Below the pieces are notes generated by a model. That model searched no databases, had not been told where the DNA came from, and was given only the letters and a program-made list of their open reading frames with translations. Below are positions 12,345 to 23,183 of a stretch of 64,000 nt of DNA, one piece after another. The stretch is from positions 19,380,407 through 19,444,406 of the forward strand of contig CM063504.1 in the NCBI GenBank assembly GCA_032207245.1. Reading direction: 5' to 3'. This DNA is from Pardosa pseudoannulata. Taxonomy: Eukaryota; Arthropoda; Arachnida; Araneae; Lycosidae. The stretch's first letter is position 1; every line of letters begins with the position of its first letter. Made by a program: the position numbers and the translations under genes.

Positions 12345-12347
<3 letters not shown>
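11640..12347. repeat. Degenerate ~220-270 bp repeat, left part
   Basis: A phrase of the type (T)CTAAATTGCTGATAATG followed about 10 nt later by ACCTAAAAAT occurs near 11735 (decayed), 12015 and 12210. TAATAAAACTTGATGTAAATT appears near 12293. The same phrases return at 14875-15130 after a block of microsatellites and foreign fragments, suggesting one array was split. Confidence 0.5.

Positions 12348-12390
<43 letters not shown>
12348..12390. repeat. (TA)n microsatellite
   Basis: Pure TA repeat marking the left edge of the foreign block at 12391-12817. Confidence 0.97.
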
Positions 12391-12393
<3 letters not shown>

Positions 12394-12813
12394 AGGAAAA
12401 TTCTCAGGGATTTTCAAAACTTGAATCAAGGGTAAAAATTTCCGCGTCATTTTCCATTCCCCTTTTTAACCCCTAACCTAAATTGACCACTGGGGCTACA
12501 GGTTACGCCCTCAGAGAAGGTTCCTGGCCAATTATAAACCTACATGGCCCTAGCGGACAATTTAGGAAATTTCCAAATAAAAAGGAGATACACGGTAGCG
12601 GAGACAGATTTTTCTAGAGATATTTTCCCACAGATGTTGACCCAGGTGTTACTTGTCTTGTACATAGAACTTCATGCTAGCTGACCATTCAGTTTGTCCC
12701 TATGATGAAGTGGGAACCCGTCCTTCAAAGTTATCCTAATAAAGGTCTTTAGCTGAAACGGTATCATTTTTATGGCCATGACTGCAACCCCCCATCGAGA
12801 AGTCAGTCTCATT

Positions 12814-12817
<4 letters not shown>
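12391..12817 (+). mobile_element. Possible retroelement 3' end (Penelope-like?)
   Basis: This GC-richer block sits between two TA microsatellites. Near its right end it has TATGATGAAGTGGG...CCCG, then AATAAAGGTCTTTA. A GATGAAG stem-loop shortly before a polyadenylation signal recalls the 3' parts of Penelope-like retroelements, some of which carry hammerhead ribozymes. The hammerhead core here is incomplete (no clean CUGAUGA or GAAA). No reverse transcriptase or GIY-YIG sequence remains, so the family call is tentative. Confidence 0.3.

Positions 12818-12886
<69 letters not shown>
12818..12886. repeat. (TA)n microsatellite
   Basis: Pure TA tract. The word TGCCAGGTTTGAAGA follows it directly, related to the sequence that follows other TA tracts in this window (see 48322-48425). 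Confidence 0.97.
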
Positions 12887-12888
<2 letters not shown>

Positions 12889-13160
12889 AGGTTTGAAGAC
12901 ATAAAATTAATAATATGGGGTTAAAGGCAGAATACGCAGTGCACTCTTTAATGCAGGCGCATGAATCACTAATAATTCCACATAAAAGCGCTTAGTCTTC
13001 AAAAAGGGTTGCTGTATGTACCTTGGCCAAATGTAGTTTCTTTGTTAGAGTGTGGACGATAGCCACTCGAAGCCATGTTTGATGTTTGACTGTTAATCTG
13101 TGCAATAGTCAGGAGTAAAGGCATTATCGAGACATCCTCGGCTCGTTGACTTCTCAGAGT
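12887..13160. other. Unique fragment between TA tracts
   Basis: About 270 bp of moderately complex sequence with no coding signal. It starts with a version of the shared TA-adjacent motif and may be a fragment of the same dispersed element. Confidence 0.35.
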
Positions 13161-13183
13161 ATATTATATAATAATATATGATA

Positions 13184-13268
<85 letters not shown>

Positions 13269-13338
13269 TATTATATATATACATATATATACATATATAT
13301 ATATATATACATATACATATACATATATATATATATAA

Positions 13339-13396
<58 letters not shown>
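13161..13396. repeat. Compound (TA)n microsatellite
   Basis: TA repeats with interspersed CA and AA interruptions, able to form large hairpins or cruciforms. Open frames here are Ile-Tyr repeats with no coding meaning. Confidence 0.97.
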
Positions 13397-13399
<3 letters not shown>

Positions 13400-13744
13400 T
13401 TCTGTGTGTGAGGTTTAAAAATGGGGGTTAAGAATTAAGCGAGTTATAATTAAAAATAGTTACAACTCATTAACAATAACGTAATAGGAGAAAGACACAC
13501 ATTTGAGCTGAACTGTACAGAGGGAAGAAGCCAACGCGGAAATAGACATAGGAATTTTGCTTAGGGTAGCAACGCCAAAAGAGTCAGTTCTGAGCGGGAA
13601 ATAGGGCTGATATCATCTTCCACATGCTTGTCGTGGCAAAGTATAAGAATAAAGGATATAGAAATGGCATAGCTATGGATAGAAGGATTACAATAAAGAA
13701 GTTTTTATATATGAAATCAAATGTGTCTTCCATGCCTTAACCAC
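13397..13744. repeat. TA-adjacent dispersed element fragment
   Basis: Directly after the TA tract come GTGAGGTTTAAAAATGGGGG and, about 20 nt on, AAGCGAGTTATAA. These match the order of motifs after the TA tracts at 48322 and (reverse strand) 57757. The rest, to 13744, is unassigned. Confidence 0.5.
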
Positions 13745-13789
13745 TTCATATATATATATGTAGATATATACATATATATATCTTTATAT

Positions 13790-13848
<59 letters not shown>
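13745..13848. repeat. (TA)n microsatellite
   Basis: TA tract with a few CA and GA interruptions. Confidence 0.96.
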
Positions 13849-13850
<2 letters not shown>

Positions 13851-14238
13851 GGGCCAGTTCTGGGCTATTAGCAGCCTGCGTTCAATACAGTACTTTAGTG
13901 TTCACATAGTTTTTAAAAAGGGACAGGAAGGACTTTTCTAAAAAAGGAAACTTTTTATTAAATGAGAGGGCACTTTTCAGAATGAAAAGGCATTTTCTAA
14001 ATTTTTAATTGAATTCAGAATTTATATAAATTTGAAAAGGAAGAAAATGGGCACGGCGCTGCGTCCATCAAACACTGCAAAATGTCAACACTACAATATT
14101 TAGTCACCCCTTATTTCTGCCTGCAAGATAGTACTTGGCCGACCCTATCAATACATATACATAGAAGATATCCAATAGGCCGCCCTAGAAATTTGGGCGC
14201 CTACGTGCATGCACTCACTGCCCACACTACTAACCCTG
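13849..14238. mobile_element. Candidate hAT-like remnant
   Basis: It begins CAGGGCCAGTTCTGGGC and ends ...TAACCCTG. CAGGG termini are common in hAT elements. The flanks (TATATATT and TGTATATG) only partly match as an 8-bp duplication, and the inverted repeat does not extend beyond CAGGG. GC-richer patches such as GGGCACGGCGC and CCGCCCTAG lie inside. No transposase is present. Confidence 0.3.
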
Positions 14239-14859
14239 TGTATATGAATGTATATATAACAGTAGAATGGGCGTGAGATTATTTGATGAAATATATAATG
14301 AGCTTAACAACTATTTCTTCATCACTTCCCCTTTCAAGAAATTTCTGGTTTTATAATAATTGTATTTATGTGTGTATCTATTACTGAAATGTTTTTTATT
14401 TATTTTTCTCTAATTTTTCATTATAGTTAAATAACATGTTCAGTCTATTTCTTGTAATTAAATTTAATTCAGTTTGTAATCTTCAATTTAAGACTTCCTG
14501 TTTTGTTGTAAATGTTATAATGTGATAATCGAACACATTGTTTTATCAATAATTATTATATATATTGGAAATGTTTTAAATTAATGTTGTATCAAAGTGT
14601 TATGGGTTATATTGTTTGAAACTGTGTTCGTTCTATGTAAATAATTAGCACGTTTCTGCGTCAACACTGAAATTAAAATTGCAACTACTTGTAGCCAAAA
14701 AATGTGTGATAGTTTTAATTCAGTTTCATAATGGTCATAGTCCTGATACTAGCTTCTGGTGAAGTCCGTTTTCTCGTCCCTCCTTGCCTTTCTATAGTCA
14801 TAACCATAAGCTTTCTGCAAAGGGTATGAGCCTGTTTCCTATTTACTCGTACTTACTTG
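14239..14859. other. AT-rich stretch, nothing recognised
   Basis: No gene or element end supported. Confidence 0.5.
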
Positions 14860-15135
14860 TTAATTATTTTTCTATTAATGCTAAATTGACAATAATGTAT
14901 AATTTCTAAAAAAAATCATGTTCTTAAGTTTATTGTAAAATTCGGTTATGTAGAAAAATGCGTAATAAAATTTGAAGTAAATTTAATGCATTTACTATTT
15001 TGAAAATATTATAGTTTAAACAAGTTAAGTACTGCTGACTGAAAGTTAATTATTTCTCTTTATTAATTATTACTTGACTAAACTTCTGATAATATAACCC
15101 AAAGTTCCTAAAATTTACTGTAAAAAATAATTGAA
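14860..15135. repeat. Degenerate repeat, right part
   Basis: Contains decayed versions of the phrases at 11640-12347, for example TAATAAAATTTGAAGTAAATT near 14962 and a CTAAACTTCTGATAATAT-type phrase near 15077. It is probably the continuation of the same array on the other side of the microsatellite-rich block. Confidence 0.45.
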
Positions 15136-16416
15136 CAGTGTAAGTTTATTTGAACTAATTTTGACAAATTGCAAGACAAAACTAAGAAAAGACGAAGTAA
15201 ATTTACATTGTAAGGGAAATAAAATTTTAAAAATGATAATTTAGAGAGGGGGTGCACTAAGACACGGGAATGGTAACCTTCATCAAACAATGAAATAATA
15301 TGTACCATCAACTCTGTTCTTGCGAATTTTAGCAGATAAAGCGAGTACGAATTTGTAAGTCAATTTATGTACTGATTTTTAATTTCATTGTAGAAAAATT
15401 AGACAGCTATGATTTTTTTTTCAAAAAGCTTTCGTGGGCCGCAAAATTTGTCTCGCAAAATTTGCTTTTATTTCTTCCTTTATATAAAATTTATATGGAA
15501 GCAAAGCTGGATATCAATTACCGATTCTCATTTCAGTTAAATGCTACTTATATGACAATTATTTAAAACGCTTCAATTTTTTAGCAACTATTTTCGCCGT
15601 TTTACGGTATTAAACTCTCTGAAACTCAAGCAAATACATTGCGATATTCAAAAGTATATCCATTTTAATAAGAAAAGCACTAGCAGAAAATCTCCAAAAT
15701 TTTTAATAAGAAATAGATAAAAGTAATGCACCTAACACATTTCAAAACTACTAATTCGACACAAAAATCGTCAAACTAGAAAATATTATTTTTAAAAGTT
15801 TAAAATGAGGGTGTATGGTTAAAGGCAGGTTTTAGTGCAGTAAAATAATCATTTATTCGAAAATTATCTTTTGATAATAAAGCGTATAATTAACTTTTTT
15901 TTAAACAAAAAATTATTTTTGGTCAAAATTTTTCACACCAAAGGTCCTTTGTCCCCTTAACCCCTTAATGATCACCTACATAAATTCTTTGGAATTTAAT
16001 GAAATTACTTTATAAATATTATTTATAAACCTTATAAAAGCAAAATGTTTAAAAAAATTTTTTACAATTTTTAGAGGGGTTTGTTTTACAGGATACCATA
16101 GGAGGGATTGAAGAAGGTTAACTGATAAATCCATCCCCTTTTACAGAGTGAACACAATGCTTTTTAAAATTTTAATTATACTGGAAGAGCAATAAATAAG
16201 TGTTCTTAAGTATAATAAATAAATAGTTCAACAATTTATAAGTGTTGTTTGAATAGATATTTTTGTTCGGGGTCATAAGAGAAAAAAAAATCGAATTACT
16301 AACTTTCTAGGTACAGCAAGTATAAGTATATATTTCAAAAGAAAATTAAATTAAATACAGTACTATCATCTATTGTAAGTTTTAAATGTCAAAAACAGAA
16401 AAAAACCATTCAAATT
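15136..16416. other. AT-rich stretch, nothing recognised
   Basis: A minus-strand open frame at 15108-15311 has no recognisable domain. No element ends could be paired convincingly. Confidence 0.5.
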
Positions 16417-16428
16417 TCTCCAAAAATT

Positions 16429-16599
16429 GCCGAACGATGGCCGAATGGTCAGGGTACTTGCCTTCGGAACCGGAGTTCGTGGGTTCGAATCCCACAGTGG
16501 CATGGATGTTCGTAGCCGTTCGGAATAGGCTTTAAACAGTAGGTCCTGGTCTCATTAGCCCTCGTGCTGCAAAGAGTAGACCGTAACGCACCAAACCAA
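16429..16599 (+). mobile_element. Complete tRNA-derived SINE with target duplication
   Basis: A 171-bp element flanked by identical 12-bp direct repeats TCTCCAAAAATT (16417-16428 and 16600-16611). The head is tRNA-like: A box TGGCCGAATGGTCAGGG and B box GGTTCGAATCC, the internal RNA polymerase III promoter. A non-tRNA body follows (GGCATGGATGTTCGTAGCC..., GGTCTCATTAGCCCTCGTG, GTAGACCG) with a short ACCAAACCAA tail. The intact duplication makes it the best reference copy in the window. It would be mobilised by LINE proteins in trans; no partner LINE is visible here. Confidence 0.93.
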
Positions 16600-16667
16600 T
16601 CTCCAAAAATTAGAGAAAAAAATGATTAACAAAAGGTTTCGCTGTGAAACCACTGTCTGCTAAAGGG

Positions 16668-17790
16668 TTAATGTATCAAGATTAAAATATTCTGTAATTT
16701 AATCAATAAATTTCTAAGAACTTCCTGGGAAAATGGTTATAGAAAGGTGTTTCGCTCACATATTTTAAAAGTGAGTGAATATTAAAAAAAAAAAAAAAAA
16801 AAAATTCTCAAACTCTTCGCCTTCTTTTTCTCAATTGATTTATTTTCGTCCGTTTTAATCTGCGCGCTCTGTTTATGTTTAACCTTTTCAGAAACGTTTG
16901 CTTTAATACCGTCATTGAATCCTCCGAAACAACCGCTTTGAAATCTGGCCGTTAACTTTACACCCGAATGCAGATTTTTTTAAACTAATGACGAAAAGTC
17001 TCATGTTTTACCCGAAGATAGCTCTCTCTCTGCCAATAAAGCTCGAACTTCCAGTTGATAAAAAATGTCAAAAAAATCCGCATTATTCCAAAAATATTTA
17101 ATCGCTACTTCGTTCCAGGATTAAGAACATCTTACATCTCTTTCTCCCTCCCTCTTCTTCCTATGCTCCCCTTAATACCCCTCCCTATTCGAAATTCGAT
17201 ATACCCTGATCTCTCCCCTCCTCTCACGTCCTCTCTGATGCCATCCCCGGAAGAGAAATACTGCATGGAAAAATACGGAATAAGTACTGTCAGTTTGTAA
17301 AGCGCTCTTAAAAATTCCTTCCCCCGAAAACAAAATATTTCGGAAATAGACGACATGTTTGAGAAAAAAAAAATAGATGATGAAAATATGAAGGGGTGGG
17401 TGGAATGATGACTAGTGAAGCGGATAAGGAGTGTTGTCATGACGACAGATTCATTCCGGAATCTTTTGCAATCCCCTGTTCGTTCCCCTTTAATTTTTTG
17501 AATTATCGTTTTTCTGACATGTCCGCTCGTTTCTTAGGATAGAAGGTTTTTCTGGGTCTATTGCGTATCCTCGACAAAGAAACGGTATTCTCAATAGAAG
17601 GAAAACATTCCATCAGCATCTGAACGCATTAAAAACCTTCGCTGGAGGAATTCAAACATTTGAACTCAATAAGTAGATCTTTCATACTTATGTGTAGAAC
17701 CCACTAGAACATGTTTAAGTCGAAAGTGGACTTCCAGATGGCCGTAATGTGGCTAAATATTTGATATTTCTATCTTATTCCGATATAAAA
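16668..17790. other. Mostly unique, more complex sequence
   Basis: A 21-bp poly-A lies at 16784-16804, then sequence of higher complexity than the surroundings. Overlapping open frames on both strands (17055-17440) are rich in Ser/Pro/Leu on the plus strand and Arg/Gly on the minus strand, from a CT-rich tract. Neither resembles a known protein. It may be conserved non-coding DNA near a gene. Confidence 0.35.
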
Positions 17791-17799
17791 CTTAACAAA

Positions 17800-18640
17800 G
17801 AATTTTAAAAAAGTTTTTTAATATTCATAATGCTCCATTAAATATATTTAGCAACCAAAACAAACACTGATTATAATAATACCAAGTTTCTAATATTTTA
17901 AATGTTTTTCGAAATAAATTTTCTTGTACTTTGTGAATATTTACTACATTCCATGAACATTTTTAGTTCTTCTATAGTTGTGAAATTTACTATTTAACTT
18001 GTAACTTAACTAAAAATATGAAAAAAAATGTTTGAACGTCCTTAATACTCCAATGAATATAAATCAAACAAAACGAACAGTGATAAAATTAATAATAATT
18101 TAAAATTGTTTTTCGAAATAAAAATTCTTGTAATTTGTGAATATTTGCAACACTCTATTCGGATTTCTAACTTTTCTGTACTTTTGTAATTTACTAACTA
18201 TTTAAGATGTAACTAAATTAAGAATAAATAAAAATGTTTTTAATATCCATAATACTCCAATGAATATAAGTATTAACCAAAACAAACAATATAATTACTG
18301 CTAATAATAATTTTAAATGTTTTTTCGAAATACTAATTCTTGTAATTTGTGGATATTTTCAACAGCATTTCTAACTCTTCTATACGTTTGAAATCTACTA
18401 ACTGTAAATTAAATAAGAATATGAAAAAAATTTCAATATTCATGATACTCCAATAAATATAATTATTAACAATAAAAAGTAGCATTATCTCTTTTAAAAT
18501 GAAAGGTTCTTTTCGAAATAGAATTCTTATATTTTGTCAATATTTGTAACACTCATTGAGCATTTGTAATTGTCCTATACTTTTGAAATTTACTATTTAA
18601 CTTATAGCAAATAAAATAGAAGTTAATTAAAATTAGTATG
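17800..18640. repeat. Degenerate ~200-bp tandem repeat, four units
   Basis: CGAAATA followed by TTCTTGTA or similar occurs at 17910, 18114, 18326 and 18514 (spacings 204, 212 and 188). Each is preceded by ATACTCCAATGAATATAA-type phrases and followed by TTTGTGAATATTT...ATTTACTA. The units differ by many substitutions and small indels, so the array is old. Confidence 0.8.
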
Positions 18641-18804
18641 CTTTAAAATGCATAATCTGTTATTTCTGTATTTAAAATAAATATTAGATATATTTAGCAT
18701 AAAAAAATTATATTTTAACTATTATTGTTTTCTTTCCTTTTACTATTTGCAGATAATTTTTAGGTAAGAACTGAGTTTTATCTCAGGACTAAGAAATGCA
18801 TGAA

Positions 18805-18835
18805 GTTAGTGTTGACATGGACTGTCAACACTAAC
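18805..18835. other. Perfect 13-bp hairpin
   Basis: GTTAGTGTTGACA pairs with TGTCAACACTAAC across a 5-nt spacer. AACACTAAGGGTTA follows shortly after, repeating part of an arm. Function unknown; possibly the remnant of a foldback element. Confidence 0.6.
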
Positions 18836-18840
18836 CCCTA

Positions 18841-20498
18841 ACACTAAGGGTTACTTGACCCTTATTTTATCGCATGGGCAAATCGGAATTTTGTCCAGGA
18901 GCCCCTAAATCCTAAAACTAAACTTTCATATATTATTTACTAATTTTAGTACCACAATTTTTCAGTTAATAAATAAGAATTGAGTCATCTTTAAAAAGTA
19001 CTTTAGACTTTTTATTGTTTCTATTATTTTGATATTTATTTTTAAAGAGAGAAGCTTTTACGCCTGTTATAGATTTCTCTAGAGATATATTAGATTAAAG
19101 TTTAACCAGTAAACTTCATTCGAAACTATATTATACTGTATTATTAGTCATACAAAACTTATATTTTATGACTAATATACGCATATTTTTGTCTTACTTA
19201 GTATAACACATATTTTGCATTTAGACTTTCAAACCAAATTAATAATTCCTTCCCATTAAATAGCATTTATTGTGATTTGTATGAATTAGTTTTCATTGCT
19301 AAAATATGAAAACAGCCCAACTTATAAATTCAGATTTGCAGCCTAATAATCCCACTTCAAAAATACTGGAAAATTAAATTGCAAGTTTTTGTAGTTGATG
19401 AAGCTATGAAAAATTTTAAACGATTATTTCTGAGTAGTTTGAAAAAAAAATTGTGTAAGAATGGCTTTTAAGTAGCAGATAGAAAAAATTTCAGTACTTC
19501 AACCACTTCCTCTAACTAGATTGCTCATTCTAGGTTTGCTACATATAAAATACCAAGAAACTACACATCAATGTTAAAAATTATAATAAGTACATTCTAA
19601 TAATAGTCTCCATTGTGAAAAGATATAATAATTTTTTCTAACAAATCATCTATCTAGTTTATAGAAGGAAATACAAAAAAGACAAAAAAAAATTCTTTAG
19701 AGTATTCAGGAAAAGAAATTATTTCTGGTTTCGTATGATAATGCATTTCACTGAAATAAGCAAATGTATTTTATTTAAGAGGCAATTGTTTTTAAGTAGA
19801 ATATTTTCTCGATCTCTCTCACATATGCATTACATGGGGAACAATATCGAAAGGTTTAATAGATCAGAAGTTTCAGTCAAAACTTTTCTTCCTTTTTTTT
19901 TTTTTTTTTTTTTTTTAAAGATTTATGGAAATGATGAGTCAAGTTCTGTAAATTATTTAGAAATTCAATTTTTTTCTTAGCTAACTAACGCAAGACTATA
20001 AATAAAATCGAAATTTCCTTGAGTTGAAAATTGGCTTTGATGAGGTAGTTTGGGCCTATTATTTTTATATTGTCTTAGCAGTGAAGTCTCATTGGTGCAG
20101 TTCACAATAGAATCCTATTTAATGGAAAAGAAATTACAACTTCCATAGAAATTGTTGAATCCTTTTAAGAAACATTCAGTGAAACCTCGATCCATTGCTT
20201 TTCAAGGGAGTGGAAATAGAAAACAATGAATGGTTAGACATGAAAGGGAAATATGCAATGATTATAAAAATTCAACCGATTGTATGACTGTGAATAAATC
20301 AATCATTTATAACGCTAAATAGTAGCATTTAGAGTTTTATAAAATACAGTGAAACTCGCTTAAGTTTTCCCAAGAGACCAAGGGATTAAAACTTTTCAAG
20401 CGGAAAATTTTCTAGTAACTAGTAATGAACACAAATTTGAATAATATTAAAAATTCTTGTAATGCCTACATTGAAAGTGTTTCAGGCATGGTCTAGAC
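18841..20498. other. AT-rich stretch with a poly-T run
   Basis: Contains a 24-bp poly-T at 19893-19916. An 81-codon open frame around it (19735-19980) reads through that tract and is not credible. Nothing else was recognised. Confidence 0.5.
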
Positions 20499-21288
20499 CA
20501 GTGGTGCGCAAACTAGGAGTCGCGACCCCTGTGGGGGTCGCCAGAAGTTATTTGGGGGTCACCAAATTTTTATGAAATGTATTATCCCTGCATGCTGCTG
20601 AAAATAATAGATATATTTACATTTAAACACATCATTTCCAATCACATTGAAAAGTTAAAGAAAAATTTTTCGAGAAGATTCGCGGATTTTCCTGAAAACG
20701 ATCTTGGTTGGATTCATGATCCATTTTCCTTTGACATATGCAGTTCAACTCTTCAAATTAGTGAAAAAGAGCAATTGATAGATCTAATTAGTGATTACAC
20801 TCTTCGAAATCAATTTAAGACTCAGCCTTGCCAAAATTTTTTGGCTATCCGTGGAAAAACAATATCCTGTTCTATGCAAGAATTCCATCAGACTGTTAAT
20901 ACAATTTGCATAAACGTATTTATGTGAAACTGGATTTAGCAAACTAGTATCAATAAAAACTAAATACCGCTCGCGTTTAAACCCTAAAGATGATATTCGA
21001 ATTGCAATTAGCAACATACATCCAAACATTGATGAGATAATTAGAAACTTGCAGCCACATACATCTCATTAAAGGGCAATTTACTGATTTTTGTGTTATA
21101 CAAAAAGTATTTTCTTAAAATTATAAATAAAATTAATATGAGTCAAATATGATGATGTTTTTATTCGATGAAACGAAAGAAATGCGCGAAATGTACATCG
21201 TATTTGTGAACATTTATCTCTAGAGGTCTCCAAAATTTTTCTCTCTACAAAAGGGGGTCGCAGTCAAAAAAAAGTTTGCGCACCACTG
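20499..21288 (+). mobile_element. hAT transposon, internally deleted, 790 bp
   Basis: Perfect 16-bp terminal inverted repeats CAGTGGTGCGCAAACT occupy both ends. The flanks GTCTAGAC (20491-20498) and GTCTGAAC (21289-21296) fit an 8-bp target duplication with two changes. GGGGGTCGC motifs lie inside each end. Full hAT elements are several kb long; this copy keeps the termini and the 3' part of the transposase gene. Confidence 0.92.
20577..21072 (+). pseudogene. hAT transposase C-terminal fragment, frameshifted
   Basis: The first frame (20577-20927) reads FSRRFADFPENDLGWIHDPF and then EKEQLIDLISD, a layout I recognise from hAT transposases related to vertebrate ZBED5/FAM200-type proteins. Near 20905-20920 the reading moves to the next frame, which continues CETGFSKLVSIKTKYRS...DIRIAISNI to a TAA at 21070-21072. 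That is the conserved hAT dimerisation region at the transposase C-terminus. The N-terminal BED zinc finger and the catalytic region are absent. The shift and truncation make it non-functional. Confidence 0.88.
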
Positions 21289-21387
21289 GTCTGAACTTCC
21301 CATCCGGACCCCTTCTATAAATACGTCCTTGCTTTCTAATTACAAACATCTCTTGTATTAAAGCCAGGGGGTGCACCTTTCGTTTTA

Positions 21388-21627
21388 ATGAGCACAATTA
21401 AGGTGAAAGAACGACTTCTTGCTCAGGACAGTCCTTGTAATTTTGAAGCAGGGACCAAGCAGAAGACCCACAGACTTGACCTGCCACCCCCAGAAGTATT
21501 CATTGAGAACTTGGAGGACATTGTGACCACGAACGTATTTTACGAGCCACAGTCACCTTTAACAATCACAGGATCACAGGATGTAGTTGTTACAGAACTG
21601 CCTGGGCCGGGCCCTCTAGTTCTGTAA
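21388..21627 (+). CDS. Hypothetical 79-codon ORF, GC-richer than surroundings
   Basis: I do not recognise the product. It opens MSTIKVKERLLAQDSPCN, is hydrophilic with a Pro-rich stretch (LDLPPPEVF) and ends ELPGPGPLVL before a TAA. There is no signal peptide or membrane segment. Codon third positions are clearly GC-richer than in neighbouring DNA, and no stop interrupts it, which argues for recent coding ancestry: an exon, a retrocopy or part of a transposon gene. It lies 100 bp after a hAT element and directly before an antisense SINE, a setting more like transposed material than a host gene. Confidence 0.35.
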   Translation: MSTIKVKERLLAQDSPCNFEAGTKQKTHRLDLPPPEVFIENLEDIVTTNVFYEPQSPLTITGSQDVVVTELPGPGPLVL

Positions 21628-21724
21628 TACATGGGAGTTTGGCAAAACAACACTATGGAATTTGGCTCTATCACGGCCAAAAAAATTATAGTAAAAATGG
21701 GAAGGAGGGGCTTGAGTTTAACGA

Positions 21725-21833
21725 ACCTTTAACGAATACGGCCAGCTCGGGTTCCGAACCCGCAACCTTTCAGTTACAAGATTTTTTTCCTTTGCCGACT
21801 GAGCTACGCGACTCCGCTAAAGAATACTTCTAG
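21725..21833 (-). mobile_element. tRNA-Thr-like SINE head
   Basis: On the minus strand a tRNA-like unit has the A box TAGCTCAGTCGG (21795-21806), a CTTGTAA anticodon-loop-like segment (UGU, threonine type) and the B box GGTTCGGAACC at 21749-21760. The run of A residues and extra length between the boxes shows it is not a functional tRNA. It differs from the main SINE family, so it represents a second tRNA-derived family. The boundary of any non-tRNA body to the left (about 21640-21724) is uncertain. Confidence 0.6.
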
Positions 21834-21879
21834 GTAGGAAAACCGACCCGACCATAATACTAGAAACGAAAAATCTAGG

Positions 21880-22026
21880 TTGGTTGGTTGGAAGCACTAC
21901 GGTCTACTTTTTGCAACACGAGGGCTAATGAGACCGGGACCTACTGCTTAAAGCCGATTCCGAACGGCTACGAACATCCATGCCATAGTAGGATTCGAAC
22001 CCACGAATTCCGGATCCGAAAGTCAG
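21880..22026 (-). mobile_element. tRNA-derived SINE, main family, with target duplication
   Basis: Flanked by identical 12-bp repeats GAAAAATCTAGG (21868-21879 and 22027-22038). On the minus strand it has the B box GGTTCGAATCC, then the body GGCATGGATGTTCGTAGCC, GGTCTCATTAGCCCTCGTG and GTAGACCGTAG, and a CCAACCAACC tail. The 5' end lacks the A box, so it is a 5'-truncated insertion. The identity of the duplication indicates a relatively recent insertion. Confidence 0.93.
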
Positions 22027-22038
22027 GAAAAATCTAGG

Positions 22039-23183
22039 AATTATGAAAGAAACAAAAATAGCATTGGTCATATGGAGATAAATTCAGGACCAGATAACTC
22101 GAACGATCAATTAAGGAACAATAAATAGAGGTTTTTCATAAGTATTTCGAATTATTTAAAATTTATCAGTGGAGCATGACACTGAAAAATTTTCGATTTC
22201 CTAACTTATGAAGTTCCAACTTCAAGCTTTGCAGCCATTTCAGTGATATTTAAAATACATATTCCTTTAATATGTAATATAAAAACCTTATACAAAAAAA
22301 ATCCAAAGTTCAATTTTCCTATTTGCTACTTCTAGAAATATTTGTAGTTCAATATAAGTATTTATTTTTTTAATTTTCTATTTCCTCCTTTTTAATGTAT
22401 TGTTAGATGGAATAGCATATTACTTTATCGTGTTTATCTCAATGTATCAATGCATCATTGTCGAGATCTAAAAAAGGTTAATATAATTTTGATTGCTTTT
22501 CAGACATTAGAGCATGCTGAAGAAAAGTTGTTGAAAAGTAATTTACTTCGGAAAATGATTTGGTAGAAAAGATTTTGCAACACTTGATATTTTCTTAAAA
22601 CGCTCTTCCATCAAATATTTTAATGTATCACTGATTTTTCTCGTTTGACGTAGACAGGAAGATTCTAAGAATGTAACGAAGTAAAAACATAAAATCAGGT
22701 CATACCTTACTGCAGCTTTAACTATTCTGAGAAAAATTTCTGTTTTATCACAACATCAAGCATGACTGCTGTATCTTGCATTACATTTTGTGTTGACATA
22801 AAGGGTTATAAATGTTTCTTGCTGTTATTTTATTCAACTCGCTGATAAAATGAAACCTATTTTTTAGAAAACACAAATAAAGATTTTATTATACAAATAA
22901 ATGTTCAAAATACATAACAAAGTGTAATTCCAAAACAATCTTGCCCTAAGTAATTGCAAATAAAAAAAGTTTTTTACTATATGAAACCAACTTAACGTCC
23001 ATCTACTTATTTATTCAATGGCATTTATTAGACTATTATTTTAAACAAAAATAACAAATCATATAATTTAAATTTTTATTTTATTTGAGTTAATTACTAT
23101 TTAGGAAGCTCGTTAAAGTGCTGACTTCCTCTAAAGTTCTGCAATGCAATATTGAGTAATAAGTATAAAAGTGAATTAGTTTT
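22039..23183. other. AT-rich stretch, nothing recognised
   Basis: No gene or element end supported. Confidence 0.5.

Noticed and set aside
12690..12730. Active hammerhead ribozyme
   Set aside because: CUGAUGA is not intact and the GAAA strand is replaced by TTCAAAG; only the general layout matches.
15957..16671. Possible TTAA element from TTAACCCCTTAATGATC to ...CTAAAGGGTTAA
   Set aside because: The two ends share only the first few bases after TTAA and the inverted repeat does not extend. An alternative right end at 16118 is no better. TTAA is common by chance in this composition.
17055..17440. Coding region on either strand
   Set aside because: Both frames derive from a CT-rich tract and show compositional bias only (Ser/Pro/Leu or Arg/Gly), with no domain or splice context.
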